A model generated the notes under the pieces. That model saw nothing but the letters and a program-made list of their open reading frames with translations, had not been told where the DNA came from and ran no database searches. Positions 9,075-18,018 of a DNA stretch of 64,000 bases are shown here, piece after piece (within the stretch, counting starts at the first letter, position 1; each line of letters opens with the position of its first letter). The stretch is taken from assembly GCA_031555615.1 (NCBI GenBank), contig JAVBUF010000044.1, forward strand, positions 17,558 to 81,557, given 5' to 3'. Made by a program: the position numbers and the translations under genes. This DNA is from UBA935 sp031555615 (lineage in GTDB: Bacteria; Bacillota; Clostridia; Lachnospirales; Lachnospiraceae).

Positions 9075-11189
9075 ATGCAAATAGAAAACAGCGGCTTAAA
9101 GTGTTTTCTCATTTTGGCGAAGTTTCTTGGCATCAATGTGACCACTGATGACTTTAACGATTTTGCAGATTCGGGGAAAACCGAATATGCCCTTTTAAAA
9201 TTAGCAAAAAATATTGGTATTAAAGCTAAAATAGTGAAGCTAAAAATAAAAGCGTTAGAAGACCTCAAGATTCCTGTATTGGCCAGAGAAAAAAACGGAC
9301 AGTATTTTTTGATTCTCAGAAAAAAAGAAGAAAAATTTCTAGTACTTAAACCGGAACAGCAGCAGCCGGAACTGATGACAGAAAAAGAAATTCAAGTTAA
9401 ATGGGACGGAACGGCTTTATTGATCAGTGACCGGAAAATAAAAAACGAGGCAGCAGGCAGTTTTGGATTTCGCTGGTTTATTCCTACTATTCTAAAATTT
9501 AAAAAGCAGTTTATTCAGGTTTTTATTGCCGTTTTTGTGATTCAGATAGTAGGAATCCTGACTCCGGTCATGACTCAGGTGGTAGTGGACAAGGTATTGA
9601 CCCATAATAGCTTGTCCACTCTGTACACCATTACTATCGGTATTATTATTGTATATATTTACGAATTGGTAATTTCACTTGCAAAAAACTATGTGTTTAC
9701 CCATACCACCAATCGGATTGATGTCATACTGAGCTTCCGTTTGTTTAAACACTTATTTGAACTGCCGCTTAAATATTTTGAAGCCAGAAGGGTAGGGGAG
9801 ACAGTAGCCAGGGTACGGGAATTGGATCACATTCGGTCATTTTTGACTGGCACACCCCTTTCCTCCATTATTGATTTTATGTTTATCATTGTATATATTA
9901 CGGTGTTATTATTTTATAATGTACCGTTGACGATAATTGTAATTGCGTCCATTCCGATATATGCTTTACTTTCATTAATCATAACTCCACTTTTTAAAAA
10001 GTGTCTGGATGAAAAATTCAGTGCCGGTGCCGAAACACAATCTTTTTTGGTGGAATCGGTTACCGGGATACAGACCATTAAGTCTTTTTCTTTGGAAACG
10101 AAATTTGAGCAAAAATGGGGAGATATACAGGCTGATTATGTAAAGGCAAGCTATAAGACTTCAATGGTTTCCCAGACATCGGGAAGTATTGGCGGGTTTA
10201 TCCAGAAGATGATTGATGTCTTGATTTTATTTTTTGGGGCGCAGGCTGTCCTAAAAGGTGACTTTACCGTGGGACAGTTAGTGGCTTTTCGAATGCTTTC
10301 CGGTCGAGTCAGCGGGCCGGTTCTCCGACTGGTACAGCTATGGCAGGAGTACCAACAGGCTTCTCTTTCGGTTCAGCGGATCGGGGATATCTTCCGAGCA
10401 CCGGCCGAACCGGCAGCAGATACCCACATAACGGTAATGCCCAGAGTAAAAGGCCGGATTACTTTTGATAAAGTACGGTTCCGTTACCGAGTGGATACCC
10501 CGGAGGTGATTAAGGACATCTCTTTTACCATTGAACCGGGCAGCGTGATAGGTATTGTCGGACGAAGCGGCTCCGGCAAGAGCACTCTTTCAAAATTAAT
10601 ACAAAGACTTTATATAGCCGAAAACGGAAAAATCAGTATTGATGGAATGGATATCAGTCTGCTTAATCCTTCTCAGCTACGAAAACAGATTGGTATAGTT
10701 TTGCAGGAGAACTTCATGTTTAGCGGAACGGTCAGAGAGAACATATCGATTCATTATCCAACGGCCACTGCAGAGGAAGTGCTGCATGCAGCAAAGGTAG
10801 CCGGAGCCCATGAATTTATTCTGGAACTGTCTAATGGCTATGATACATTAATCGGAGAGAAAGGAATATCACTGTCGGGCGGACAGAAGCAGCGGATTGC
10901 CATCGCCAGAGCGGTGATTGCCAACCCCAGAATATTGATATTTGATGAGGCAACATCGTCGTTAGATTACGAATCGGAAAGCATTATTCAAAATAATTTG
11001 AAAGATATTTGTCGTGGAAGAACGGTAATTATCATTGCTCATCGTCTGTCAACCTTAAAAGATGCGGAAAAAATCATGGTATTGGATCATGGGAATCTGG
11101 TAGAATATGACACCCCTGAGGAATTGATGAAGCAGCAGGGACTATATTATTATTTATATAATCAGCAGCAGAAGGGGGCAGTGGAATGA
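9075..11189 (+). CDS. HlyB-like type I secretion ABC transporter with inactive C39-like domain
   Basis: A 704-residue permease-ATPase fusion that should export the adjacent RTX protein. Residues 1-125 resemble a C39 peptidase domain, but the catalytic Cys before the conserved Gly is Ser6 and the usual His is Tyr (GQYFLIL). It is therefore a docking-only domain like that of HlyB, which fits an RTX substrate lacking a double-glycine leader. Membrane segments lie at ~150-420. The ATPase shows GRSGSGKST (from ~496), LSGGQKQR, ILIFDEATSSLD and an H-loop IAHRLST. A strong AGGAGGAGGGG ribosome site precedes the ATG, 18 bases after the RTX stop, so the genes form one operon. Confidence 0.92.
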   Translation: MQIENSGLKCFLILAKFLGINVTTDDFNDFADSGKTEYALLKLAKNIGIKAKIVKLKIKALEDLKIPVLAREKNGQYFLILRKKEEKFLVLKPEQQQPELMTEKEIQVKWDGTALLISDRKIKNEAAGSFGFRWFIPTILKFKKQFIQVFIAVFVIQIVGILTPVMTQVVVDKVLTHNSLSTLYTITIGIIIVYIYELVISLAKNYVFTHTTNRIDVILSFRLFKHLFELPLKYFEARRVGETVARVRELDHIRSFLTGTPLSSIIDFMFIIVYITVLLFYNVPLTIIVIASIPIYALLSLIITPLFKKCLDEKFSAGAETQSFLVESVTGIQTIKSFSLETKFEQKWGDIQADYVKASYKTSMVSQTSGSIGGFIQKMIDVLILFFGAQAVLKGDFTVGQLVAFRMLSGRVSGPVLRLVQLWQEYQQASLSVQRIGDIFRAPAEPAADTHITVMPRVKGRITFDKVRFRYRVDTPEVIKDISFTIEPGSVIGIVGRSGSGKSTLSKLIQRLYIAENGKISIDGMDISLLNPSQLRKQIGIVLQENFMFSGTVRENISIHYPTATAEEVLHAAKVAGAHEFILELSNGYDTLIGEKGISLSGGQKQRIAIARAVIANPRILIFDEATSSLDYESESIIQNNLKDICRGRTVIIIAHRLSTLKDAEKIMVLDHGNLVEYDTPEELMKQQGLYYYLYNQQQKGAVE

Positions 11190-12322
11190 GAGAATATCTT
11201 TTAAGGCATCGAATGAAACAGGAACAGCGCCTGAAATATGATTTTCTGCCACCGCTTCTGGAAGTTATTGAGAAGCCCGCACATATTGGCGGAACAATAA
11301 TTATCTGGAGCCTGTTTTCCGTCCTTGCTCTAATCATCGTCTGGGCGGTATTATTTAAAGTGGATGTAGTGGTCAGTGCGTCGGGAACAATCCAACCGGA
11401 AGGAGAATTATTCCTGGTGCAGCCACTGACAAGCGGGGAAGTAACGGAAATTCATGCTACTTATGGGGATTATGTGGAAGCTGGCGAGGTGCTGGTGATT
11501 CTTTCGCAGGAACTGGCGGATATTGATCTTGAGAAGCTTTTATATAACAGGGCTGGCGTAGCAGTTCAACAAAAGATATATGAACGGATATATGACGGTG
11601 AGGAGATTGCAGATATCCGGGAAGGAATGTCGGCAATGGAAGGTTATGCAATACATAGCTGGGAGATGGATTGTGTGCTTCAGGAGGAAGAAATCTATCT
11701 GAATAATATGGCGATTCTGACAGAACAGGCAAAATCAGCAGTATCCAAAGAGGAAGCAGCATTGCAGGTCGAAAATTACCAGAAATCCAGGCAATTGGAA
11801 ATTGCCCAAAAGATTGCCAGTTGTCAGGGGAAAATGTTTGAATATGATAATGCCATAAAGCAGGCTGAATTAACCAGAGAAAGAAATGAAATATGTGCGC
11901 CGGTATCGGGATATCTGACGGAGATGCAAGTGGATACTCCGGGCGAATTGGTAACCGCTGCCCAGGTAATTGCAAGAATCGTACCGGCAGAAGCAGCTCT
12001 GGAATTCAAATGCTATCTGGATAATAAGGATATTGCCGATGTGGCAGTGGGAAAAGATGTGCAGATTAAGCTGAATGCATATCCCTATTCCCGATATGGT
12101 ACGGCCCAAGGCATAGTTTCGTATGTCAGCCCGGCGGCTTCCATGGTGGAAGGGATTGGCAATGTTTATACGGTATTGGTAACCATTTATGATGATGACA
12201 GAATGGAGTATATTTCGGGCATGAATGGTGTGGCCGAGATTCAACTGGGAAAAAGAAGCGTTATGGAATATTTTTTGGAACCTATTACAAAGGGATTAGG
12301 AGATAGCTTAAAGGAAAAATAA
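11186..12322 (+). CDS. HlyD-like membrane fusion protein (short form)
   Basis: A 378-residue adaptor for the ABC exporter, whose gene it overlaps by four bases (ATGA). It has a cytoplasmic N-terminus of ~35 residues, a membrane segment at ~35-56 and the beta-lipoyl start SGTIQPEG followed by EVTEIHATYGDYVEAGEVL. A helical hairpin of only ~100 residues follows, then lipoyl and barrel parts (ICAPVSGYLTEMQVDTPGELV). E. coli HlyD is about 478 residues, and the missing length is mostly in the coiled coil that reaches TolC. A shorter hairpin fits a single-membrane cell. No TolC gene is in the window. Confidence 0.88.
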   Translation: MREYLLRHRMKQEQRLKYDFLPPLLEVIEKPAHIGGTIIIWSLFSVLALIIVWAVLFKVDVVVSASGTIQPEGELFLVQPLTSGEVTEIHATYGDYVEAGEVLVILSQELADIDLEKLLYNRAGVAVQQKIYERIYDGEEIADIREGMSAMEGYAIHSWEMDCVLQEEEIYLNNMAILTEQAKSAVSKEEAALQVENYQKSRQLEIAQKIASCQGKMFEYDNAIKQAELTRERNEICAPVSGYLTEMQVDTPGELVTAAQVIARIVPAEAALEFKCYLDNKDIADVAVGKDVQIKLNAYPYSRYGTAQGIVSYVSPAASMVEGIGNVYTVLVTIYDDDRMEYISGMNGVAEIQLGKRSVMEYFLEPITKGLGDSLKEK

Positions 12323-12325
12323 TAT

Positions 12326-12422
12326 ATTCAGTACCGCAGGAGCCCACCGGGCCATGGCTGACTGCATCATGAACCAGAAGTGCTATGAACAATTAAGCAA
12401 AATAGTGCTGGTACACAAAAAA
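12326..12422 (+). pseudogene. Duplicated 3' scrap of the downstream exonuclease gene
   Basis: Positions 12326-12408 match 14275-14356, inside the exonuclease gene, with only a few substitutions. Positions 12408-12422 then match about 14479-14493 near that gene's end, with the codons between deleted. The fragment has no start and cannot code. It marks an old recombination joint: the DUF4143 ATPase gene now lies between this scrap and the full exonuclease gene. Confidence 0.85.
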
Positions 12423-12501
12423 GTAACATATACTGTTGACTTATAATCAACGATATGCTATTCTTAAATCTCATTTTAGATTTGCATAAGCGAGGTGTGT
12501 C

Positions 12502-13764
12502 ATGTATTATCCAAGAACCGTTGAATCTACGATAAAATCTATCAGCAGCACGTTTCCGGTGCTGCTCCTTACCGGCCCCCGTCAAGTTGGTAAAACAACG
12601 GTTCTTCGAAAACTTGCAGAGGAAAAGCGTAAGTATGTTTCGCTCGACAACCCCACCATGCGACAACTCGCCAAAACCGAACCGGAACTGTTTTTGCAAC
12701 GTTATAGCCCTCCGGTCATCATAGACGAAGCGCAGTATGCACCGGAACTTTTTGAGTATATCAAAATCTATGCCGACGAGCATAAGCAGTGCGGAGACTT
12801 TTGGCTGACAGGCTCCCAGACCTTTCACATGATGAAGGGCATTACGGAATCGCTGGCCGGACGTGTTGGTGTCATCCGGATGCTTGGGTTATCCAATAGT
12901 GAAATCAGCGGCAAACACTACCCTGCTTTTGAAGTAGACCCGCCGGTATTGATTCAGCGTATGGAACAGGCCCAGCGGCAGACGCTGCCGCAAATTTTTG
13001 ACCGCATTTATAAGGGTTCGATGCCCCGGCTTTATGAAGTACCTGAAACCCACCGCGATGAGTATTATGAATCCTACTTGGAAACCTACCTCAGCCGCGA
13101 TATTAAGGATTTGACGCAAGTTGCTGATGAGCTTTTGTTTCTGCGGTTTGTCGGCATCGTCGCTGCACGCACGGCCAGTAACGTGAATTATGAAGCACTT
13201 GCCGGCGAAACCGGAATTTCTTCTCCGACTGCAAAACAATGGCTGTCCATTCTGGTTTCATCCGGCCTCGTTGCACTCATTGAGCCATATTTTAATAATG
13301 CCTTAAAGCGCATCATCAAAGCGCCCCGCATGTATTTTTTGGATACCGGATTTTGTGCGTACCTAACCCGCTGGAATTCAGCTGAAGCGCTTGAAGCCGG
13401 AGCCATGAGCAGTGCATTTTTTGAAACATGGGTTGTTTCGGAAATCTACAAAAGTTATCTCAATCAGGGCAGGCGCCCGCCGCTCTATTTTTACCGCGAC
13501 AGTAACAAAAAAGAGATTGATGTCATTTTGCATCAGAATAACACAGTCTATCCTATTGAGATCAAGAAGAGTTCTGCGCCGCATGATGCCATCAAAAACT
13601 TTTCTGTTTTGCAGCCAATCGCAGTAAATGCGGCGAAAGAGGATGTTTTCAGCGGCACCGCGCAGCTCAAAACCGAAATTGGCACAGGTGCAGTTGTCTG
13701 CCTTGCATCAGATGTCATTCCGATTGATAAGAAAAACTGGTATATCCCTGCATGGCTGATTTAA
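12502..13764 (+). CDS. ATP-binding protein, AAA plus DUF4143
   Basis: A 420-residue protein of the common family with an N-terminal P-loop ATPase and a C-terminal DUF4143 domain. The Walker A motif is TGPRQVGKTT (residues ~25-34). VIIDEAQY is the Walker B, and TGSQ is the sensor. The C-terminal part carries a winged-helix-like segment and an EIDVIL...YPIEIKKS pattern resembling the D...ExK nuclease signature. Biological roles in this family are mostly unknown, and such genes move often between genomes. It stands alone, and the exonuclease scrap on its left suggests it arrived by insertion. Confidence 0.88.
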   Translation: MYYPRTVESTIKSISSTFPVLLLTGPRQVGKTTVLRKLAEEKRKYVSLDNPTMRQLAKTEPELFLQRYSPPVIIDEAQYAPELFEYIKIYADEHKQCGDFWLTGSQTFHMMKGITESLAGRVGVIRMLGLSNSEISGKHYPAFEVDPPVLIQRMEQAQRQTLPQIFDRIYKGSMPRLYEVPETHRDEYYESYLETYLSRDIKDLTQVADELLFLRFVGIVAARTASNVNYEALAGETGISSPTAKQWLSILVSSGLVALIEPYFNNALKRIIKAPRMYFLDTGFCAYLTRWNSAEALEAGAMSSAFFETWVVSEIYKSYLNQGRRPPLYFYRDSNKKEIDVILHQNNTVYPIEIKKSSAPHDAIKNFSVLQPIAVNAAKEDVFSGTAQLKTEIGTGAVVCLASDVIPIDKKNWYIPAWLI

Positions 13765-13815
13765 TCCGGAATATTATTTGACGACCAAATACGCAAGTTA
13801 CAAAGGATAAAAAAA

Positions 13816-14502
13816 ATGGAAAAAACACAAGGTAAGCGCCTCACCCACTACGTCAAAGACTACGTCGTCTTCGACCTGGAAACCACCGGTTTCAACCGTG
13901 TCAAAGACACCATCATAGAAATCTCCGCCATAAAGGTCAGAAACGGAGCAATCAGCGCAGAATTCTCCACCCTGGTGAATCCCGGACGCCCCATCCCGCC
14001 GGCAGCCACCAGAGTAAACGGCATCACCGATGCCATGGTTGCTTCTGCCCCCGGCTTAACGGCAGCATTGACAGACTTTCTGGAATTTATTGCAGAAGAT
14101 ATTCTCATCGGTCATAATATCCATACCTTTGATTTGAAGTTTATTTATGACAGTGCATGGGAACTACTGGAACGGGAAGTAAATAATGACTACATAGACA
14201 CCCTTTATTTATCAAGGTCAGTCCTGCCCCATCTGAAGCACTATAAACTGACGGATATATCCACTTACTACGGATTCAGTACTGCAGGAGCCCACCGGGC
14301 CCTGGCTGACTGCATCATGAACCAGAAGTGCTATGAACAATTAAGCAAAATAGTGCCGGAGCAGAGCGCCGGAAAGATTGCCAAAAAAAGTGCGGAAATC
14401 TGCGGACAATGCGGCGGTGAATTAATCCGGCGGAACGGGAAGTTCGGTGAATTTTGGGGATGCGGGAATTATCCCCGGTGCCGGTACACAAAAAATATAT
14501 AA
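13816..14502 (+). CDS. DnaQ-like 3'-5' exonuclease with C-terminal zinc ribbon
   Basis: A 228-residue DEDDh exonuclease. Exo I is FDLETTGFN (residues ~18-26), exo II includes IGHNIHTFDLKF, and exo III is HRALADCIM. The C-terminal ~35 residues form a topoisomerase-type zinc ribbon (CGQCGGELIRR, then FWGCGNYPRC), a fusion seen in Firmicutes exonucleases. Its likely role is proofreading-like or repair trimming of DNA ends. rarA follows 100 bases downstream, also a replication-repair gene. Confidence 0.88.
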   Translation: MEKTQGKRLTHYVKDYVVFDLETTGFNRVKDTIIEISAIKVRNGAISAEFSTLVNPGRPIPPAATRVNGITDAMVASAPGLTAALTDFLEFIAEDILIGHNIHTFDLKFIYDSAWELLEREVNNDYIDTLYLSRSVLPHLKHYKLTDISTYYGFSTAGAHRALADCIMNQKCYEQLSKIVPEQSAGKIAKKSAEICGQCGGELIRRNGKFGEFWGCGNYPRCRYTKNI

Positions 14503-14605
14503 AGATAGTGACGAAAACCCAATAAAATGGTATGATACTTTTACGCACCCAAATGTTACATAAATTTTACATAAGTAAAATGTTCTTATTTTACAGAGGT
14601 CTACC

Positions 14606-15925
14606 ATGGATTTATTTGAATATATGCGAAGTACCAATATGGAAAAAGAATCCCCCCTGGCGGCGAGACTGCGGCCCACCACCTTAGAAGAAGTGGTAGG
14701 ACAGCAGCACATCATCGGCAGGGACAAACTGCTTTATCGTGCCATTAAAGCGGACAAGCTAAGCTCCATTATTTTCTATGGTCCCCCTGGCACCGGTAAG
14801 ACCACTCTGGCTAAAGTTATTGCCGCAACTACCAGTGCGGAATTCACCCAGATCAATGCCACCTCTTCCGGTAAAAAAGATATGGAAGCGGTAGTGGCAC
14901 AGGCAAAAGATACACAGGGAATGTATGGTAAAAAAACCATACTTTTTATTGATGAGATACATAGGTTTAACAAAGGACAACAGGACTATCTATTACCGTT
15001 TGTGGAGGATGGGACTGTTATTTTAGTGGGTGCAACCACTGAAAATCCTTATTTTGAGGTAAACAGTGCCTTGATTTCCCGCTCCATTGTCTTTGAACTG
15101 AAGCCCCTGGAACGGGAAGATATTAAGACCCTCATCAACCGTGCCGTTTATGACAAAGAAAAAGGCATGGGGGCTTACGATGCGGTTATCCAGGAGGATG
15201 CCCTGGAGTTTCTGGCAGAATTGTCCGGGGGTGATGCCAGACATGCCTTGAATGCCATTGAACTGGGAGTTATGACCACCGAAAGAAGTACTGACGGCAA
15301 GATTCATATTACCGTGGATGTGGCCCAGGAATGTATTCAGAAACGGGTGATCCGCTATGATAAAACAGGTGACAATCACTACGATACGATTTCTGCCTTT
15401 ATTAAAAGTATGCGGGGCTCGGACCCTGATGCTGCCGTTTATTATCTGGCCCGAATGCTTTATGCCGGTGAGAGTGTAACTTTTGTGGCCCGCAGGATTA
15501 TGATCTGTGCCGCAGAGGACGTGGGGATTGCCGATCCCAATGCCTTAAATGTGGCGGTCAGTGCCTCTCTGGCGGTAGAACGGGTGGGGATGCCGGAGGC
15601 CCAGATTATTCTTTCGGAAGCCGCCGCCTATGTGGCCTGTGCTCCCAAAAGCAATGCCTGCGTGAATGCCATCGCCGCAGCCATGAAAGCGGTGGAGGAA
15701 ACGGGGAATCTGGCCATACCGGTTCATTTGCAGGATGCCCATTATAAAGGGGCCGCCAAGCTGGGACACGGTACCGGCTATAAATATGCTCATGATTATC
15801 CCGGTCATTATGTGGAGCAACAGTATTTGCCCTATGAATTAACCGGACGGGAATTTTACCAGCCATCGGATAATGGCTACGAGATAAAAGTAAAAGAACA
15901 TTTCAAAAAATTAAAAAATAAATGA
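14606..15925 (+). CDS. rarA: Replication-associated recombination protein A (MgsA/RarA)
   Basis: A 439-residue AAA+ ATPase of the clamp-loader group that acts at stalled replication forks. It shows GPPGTGKTT (residues ~57-65), FIDEIHRFNKGQQD as Walker B, GATTENP and LISRS as sensor and arginine-finger region. The C-terminal tetramerisation part contains RMLYAGES and YKYAHDYPGHYVEQQYLP. Length and order are typical. The ATG is chosen because the protein then begins with the usual helix and PLAARLRP motif. Confidence 0.95.
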   Translation: MDLFEYMRSTNMEKESPLAARLRPTTLEEVVGQQHIIGRDKLLYRAIKADKLSSIIFYGPPGTGKTTLAKVIAATTSAEFTQINATSSGKKDMEAVVAQAKDTQGMYGKKTILFIDEIHRFNKGQQDYLLPFVEDGTVILVGATTENPYFEVNSALISRSIVFELKPLEREDIKTLINRAVYDKEKGMGAYDAVIQEDALEFLAELSGGDARHALNAIELGVMTTERSTDGKIHITVDVAQECIQKRVIRYDKTGDNHYDTISAFIKSMRGSDPDAAVYYLARMLYAGESVTFVARRIMICAAEDVGIADPNALNVAVSASLAVERVGMPEAQIILSEAAAYVACAPKSNACVNAIAAAMKAVEETGNLAIPVHLQDAHYKGAAKLGHGTGYKYAHDYPGHYVEQQYLPYELTGREFYQPSDNGYEIKVKEHFKKLKNK

Positions 15926-15940
15926 AAGTGAACCGTCATT

Positions 15941-17803
15941 GTGAAGAAGTTGAGGAAAAGAGCTGGAAAGAAGGAAGATTTTAAGAAATTTTTAAAGAGA
16001 ATTTTGCTGATTGTGGGAGGTGTTTTTTTAGCCGCCGCCATTTTGATCGGTATTTTACTTTTTATCGGATACCAGAGTGAAAAGAAAAAAGCTGAAGAAT
16101 TTGCCGCCAATCCGGATATCATTACGGAAGAGATTTCGGAACCGCAGCCGGGGGAAGATGACCCGGTGACCCAGTTAGGCGAAAGCATTCTGGATCATAT
16201 CATTCAGGCCGGTCAGTCAGTGCTGGATGCTTTGGATAATCGTCCTCCCAGTATAGAAATTAATGAGAATAATAAAGATAACATTGCCACCATCGAATCC
16301 TGCCTGATCAACGGAAAAACAGGGAAGGTGGATGTCGCGGTTACAGCAGAGGGACTGCCCAAAAGTGATGACAAGTATTATTATCTGTTTGCTTTAAATA
16401 CATATGATACCAAGCTTTCGGAATCCGATGAATATCTTATCAGAGAGTATAAGGACAGCGAGGTCAGCTTTTCGGTGAACCTGAACTATAAGCAATCAGG
16501 CAGCCGTTTATTTAAAAAATTTGTGGTAGCGGTAAAGCAAAAAGGTGTTTTTGTACCGGTCAGCGGCACCAAATACATCACCAATCCGGAGGCCGTTGCC
16601 AAGTATACGGCTGCTTTTCCGGTGGCAGCCTCTAAAAAGGGCTTGCTGGTGGATCCTAATAAGTTACGGGGCAATGAATTGGATGATCTGGGGGTTAAGC
16701 AGGCGGCTTACAATATCCCCATTGCCAGAATCCTGGGCCCCACCACCAATGGGAATTATCCTACCGTTAGTTACCAGTACAATGGTAAAAGCTACTCCTT
16801 TAACGGCCAGGTGATTTCGGAATATGATCTGGTATTCGGTACCTTGACCGCCAAAGGGATTACCACTACGGCCATCCTTTTGAATAATTATTCTCCGGCC
16901 TATCCGCAGCTCATCCATCCCAAAGCAAGGGGCGGGGGAAGTGCACCTTATTATGCTTTTAATGCGGCCGAGGAAGCAGGTGTGGAGTACATTGCGGCAG
17001 TGGGTTCTTTTCTGGCCGAACGTTATTCCGGGAACAGCGGACACGGCAGAGTCAGCAGCTGGATCATTGCCAATGAAGTAAATGCCCGAAAAGAATGGAA
17101 TCATATGGAGAAGGTCAGTGTGGAGGAATATACGGAAGAGTATGCCAAGGCCGTCCGGGTCTTCTATAACGCCATCAAAAGTGTCACTGCCAATGCCAAG
17201 GTGTATATTTCACTGGATCAGCAATGGGACCGTAACATGAAAAATAATCCCAATTATGATGCCAGAGATATTTTAGATGAGTTCAACAGGAATGTCAGTA
17301 ATAAAGGCAATATTGACTGGGGACTGGCCATCCATCCTTATTCGGTGCCGCTGACCAATTCCAAGTTTTGGGCCTCTTCAAAATACGTCAACAATACGGT
17401 GTCTTCCCCTATGCTGACCATGGGAAATATATCGATGATGACCGACTATATGCAGCAAAAACAGTTTCTTACCGAAGAAGGGGAAGTGCGTTCCATCACC
17501 CTCAGTGAACTGGGCTACACGGCCCATAGCGGGGAAGCTTTGCAGGCAGCGGCATTTGCTTATGCATACTATATTATCGCCAACAACCAGCATATTGACA
17601 GCTTTCTTTTGAACCGTCAGACCGATGCCGGTGAGGAAGTGGCCCAGGGGCTTTCCTTTGGCCTGAATAATCAGGGCGGCGGGCACCGGCAGCTATACAC
17701 GGTATTTAAGTACATAGACACTCCCGAACATGAGAAATACACAGAATTTGCCAAAGGAATTATTGGAATCAGCGATTGGAGCCAAGTAATAGTTAAGAGA
17801 TAA
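15941..17803 (+). CDS. DUF5722 membrane-anchored glycosidase-like protein
   Basis: A 620-residue protein with a GTG start at 15941. A membrane segment at ~20-42 with a basic N-terminus anchors it, so the rest is extracytoplasmic. Residues ~95-200 look like a beta-sandwich. The rest resembles the TIM-barrel DUF5722 family of Lachnospiraceae and relatives. IIANEVNARKEW (Asn-Glu near residue 378) looks like the acid/base motif of clan A glycosidases, and SLSELGYTAHSG-like residues near 520 could supply the second Glu. The substrate is unknown. It is followed by a strong terminator. Confidence 0.75.
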   Translation: MKKLRKRAGKKEDFKKFLKRILLIVGGVFLAAAILIGILLFIGYQSEKKKAEEFAANPDIITEEISEPQPGEDDPVTQLGESILDHIIQAGQSVLDALDNRPPSIEINENNKDNIATIESCLINGKTGKVDVAVTAEGLPKSDDKYYYLFALNTYDTKLSESDEYLIREYKDSEVSFSVNLNYKQSGSRLFKKFVVAVKQKGVFVPVSGTKYITNPEAVAKYTAAFPVAASKKGLLVDPNKLRGNELDDLGVKQAAYNIPIARILGPTTNGNYPTVSYQYNGKSYSFNGQVISEYDLVFGTLTAKGITTTAILLNNYSPAYPQLIHPKARGGGSAPYYAFNAAEEAGVEYIAAVGSFLAERYSGNSGHGRVSSWIIANEVNARKEWNHMEKVSVEEYTEEYAKAVRVFYNAIKSVTANAKVYISLDQQWDRNMKNNPNYDARDILDEFNRNVSNKGNIDWGLAIHPYSVPLTNSKFWASSKYVNNTVSSPMLTMGNISMMTDYMQQKQFLTEEGEVRSITLSELGYTAHSGEALQAAAFAYAYYIIANNQHIDSFLLNRQTDAGEEVAQGLSFGLNNQGGGHRQLYTVFKYIDTPEHEKYTEFAKGIIGISDWSQVIVKR

Positions 17804-17818
17804 AAGAAATATGCCGAT

Positions 17819-17863
17819 AATAAGATTAGGAGATTTGTAATTATTCTCTTAATCTTATTTTTA
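17819..17863 (+). terminator. Rho-independent terminator
   Basis: AATAAGATTAGGAGA pairs with TCTCTTAATCTTATT after a short loop and is followed by T residues. It lies 16 bases after the DUF5722 stop codon. Confidence 0.75.
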
Positions 17864-17904
17864 TGCAAAAGAAAAGAGCATTCTTTTACATAAAATAAAG
17901 GTAG

Positions 17905-17925
17905 AAAGAACAGGAGGTTCTTTCG
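17905..17925. other. Small hairpin in the leader before 18019
   Basis: GAAAGAAC and GTTCTTTC form an eight-base stem with a five-base loop. There is no T-run behind it, so it may be a leader structure and not a terminator. Confidence 0.45.
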
Positions 17926-17939
17926 GTCCAGGATATTGT

Positions 17940-17985
17940 TGGATACTCCACTTTGCTGGATGTTCCAACGAAATTGGATATTCCA
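17940..17985. promoter_or_regulatory. Three TGGA-N3-TCCA palindromes upstream of 18019
   Basis: Identical half-sites TGGA...TCCA with a three-base centre occur at 17940-17950, 17957-17967 and 17975-17985. Start spacings are 17 and 18 bases. The array lies 33-78 bases before the start codon at 18019. It could be a repeated operator or a folded RNA leader. The cognate regulator is not evident. Confidence 0.5.
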
Positions 17986-18018
17986 ACATAGTTGGAATTG
18001 AGCTAAGGAGGGCGCAAT

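Noticed and set aside
17905..17998. Riboswitch in the leader of 18019
   Set aside because: The pairing is limited to a short hairpin and palindromes; no recognisable aptamer core was found.
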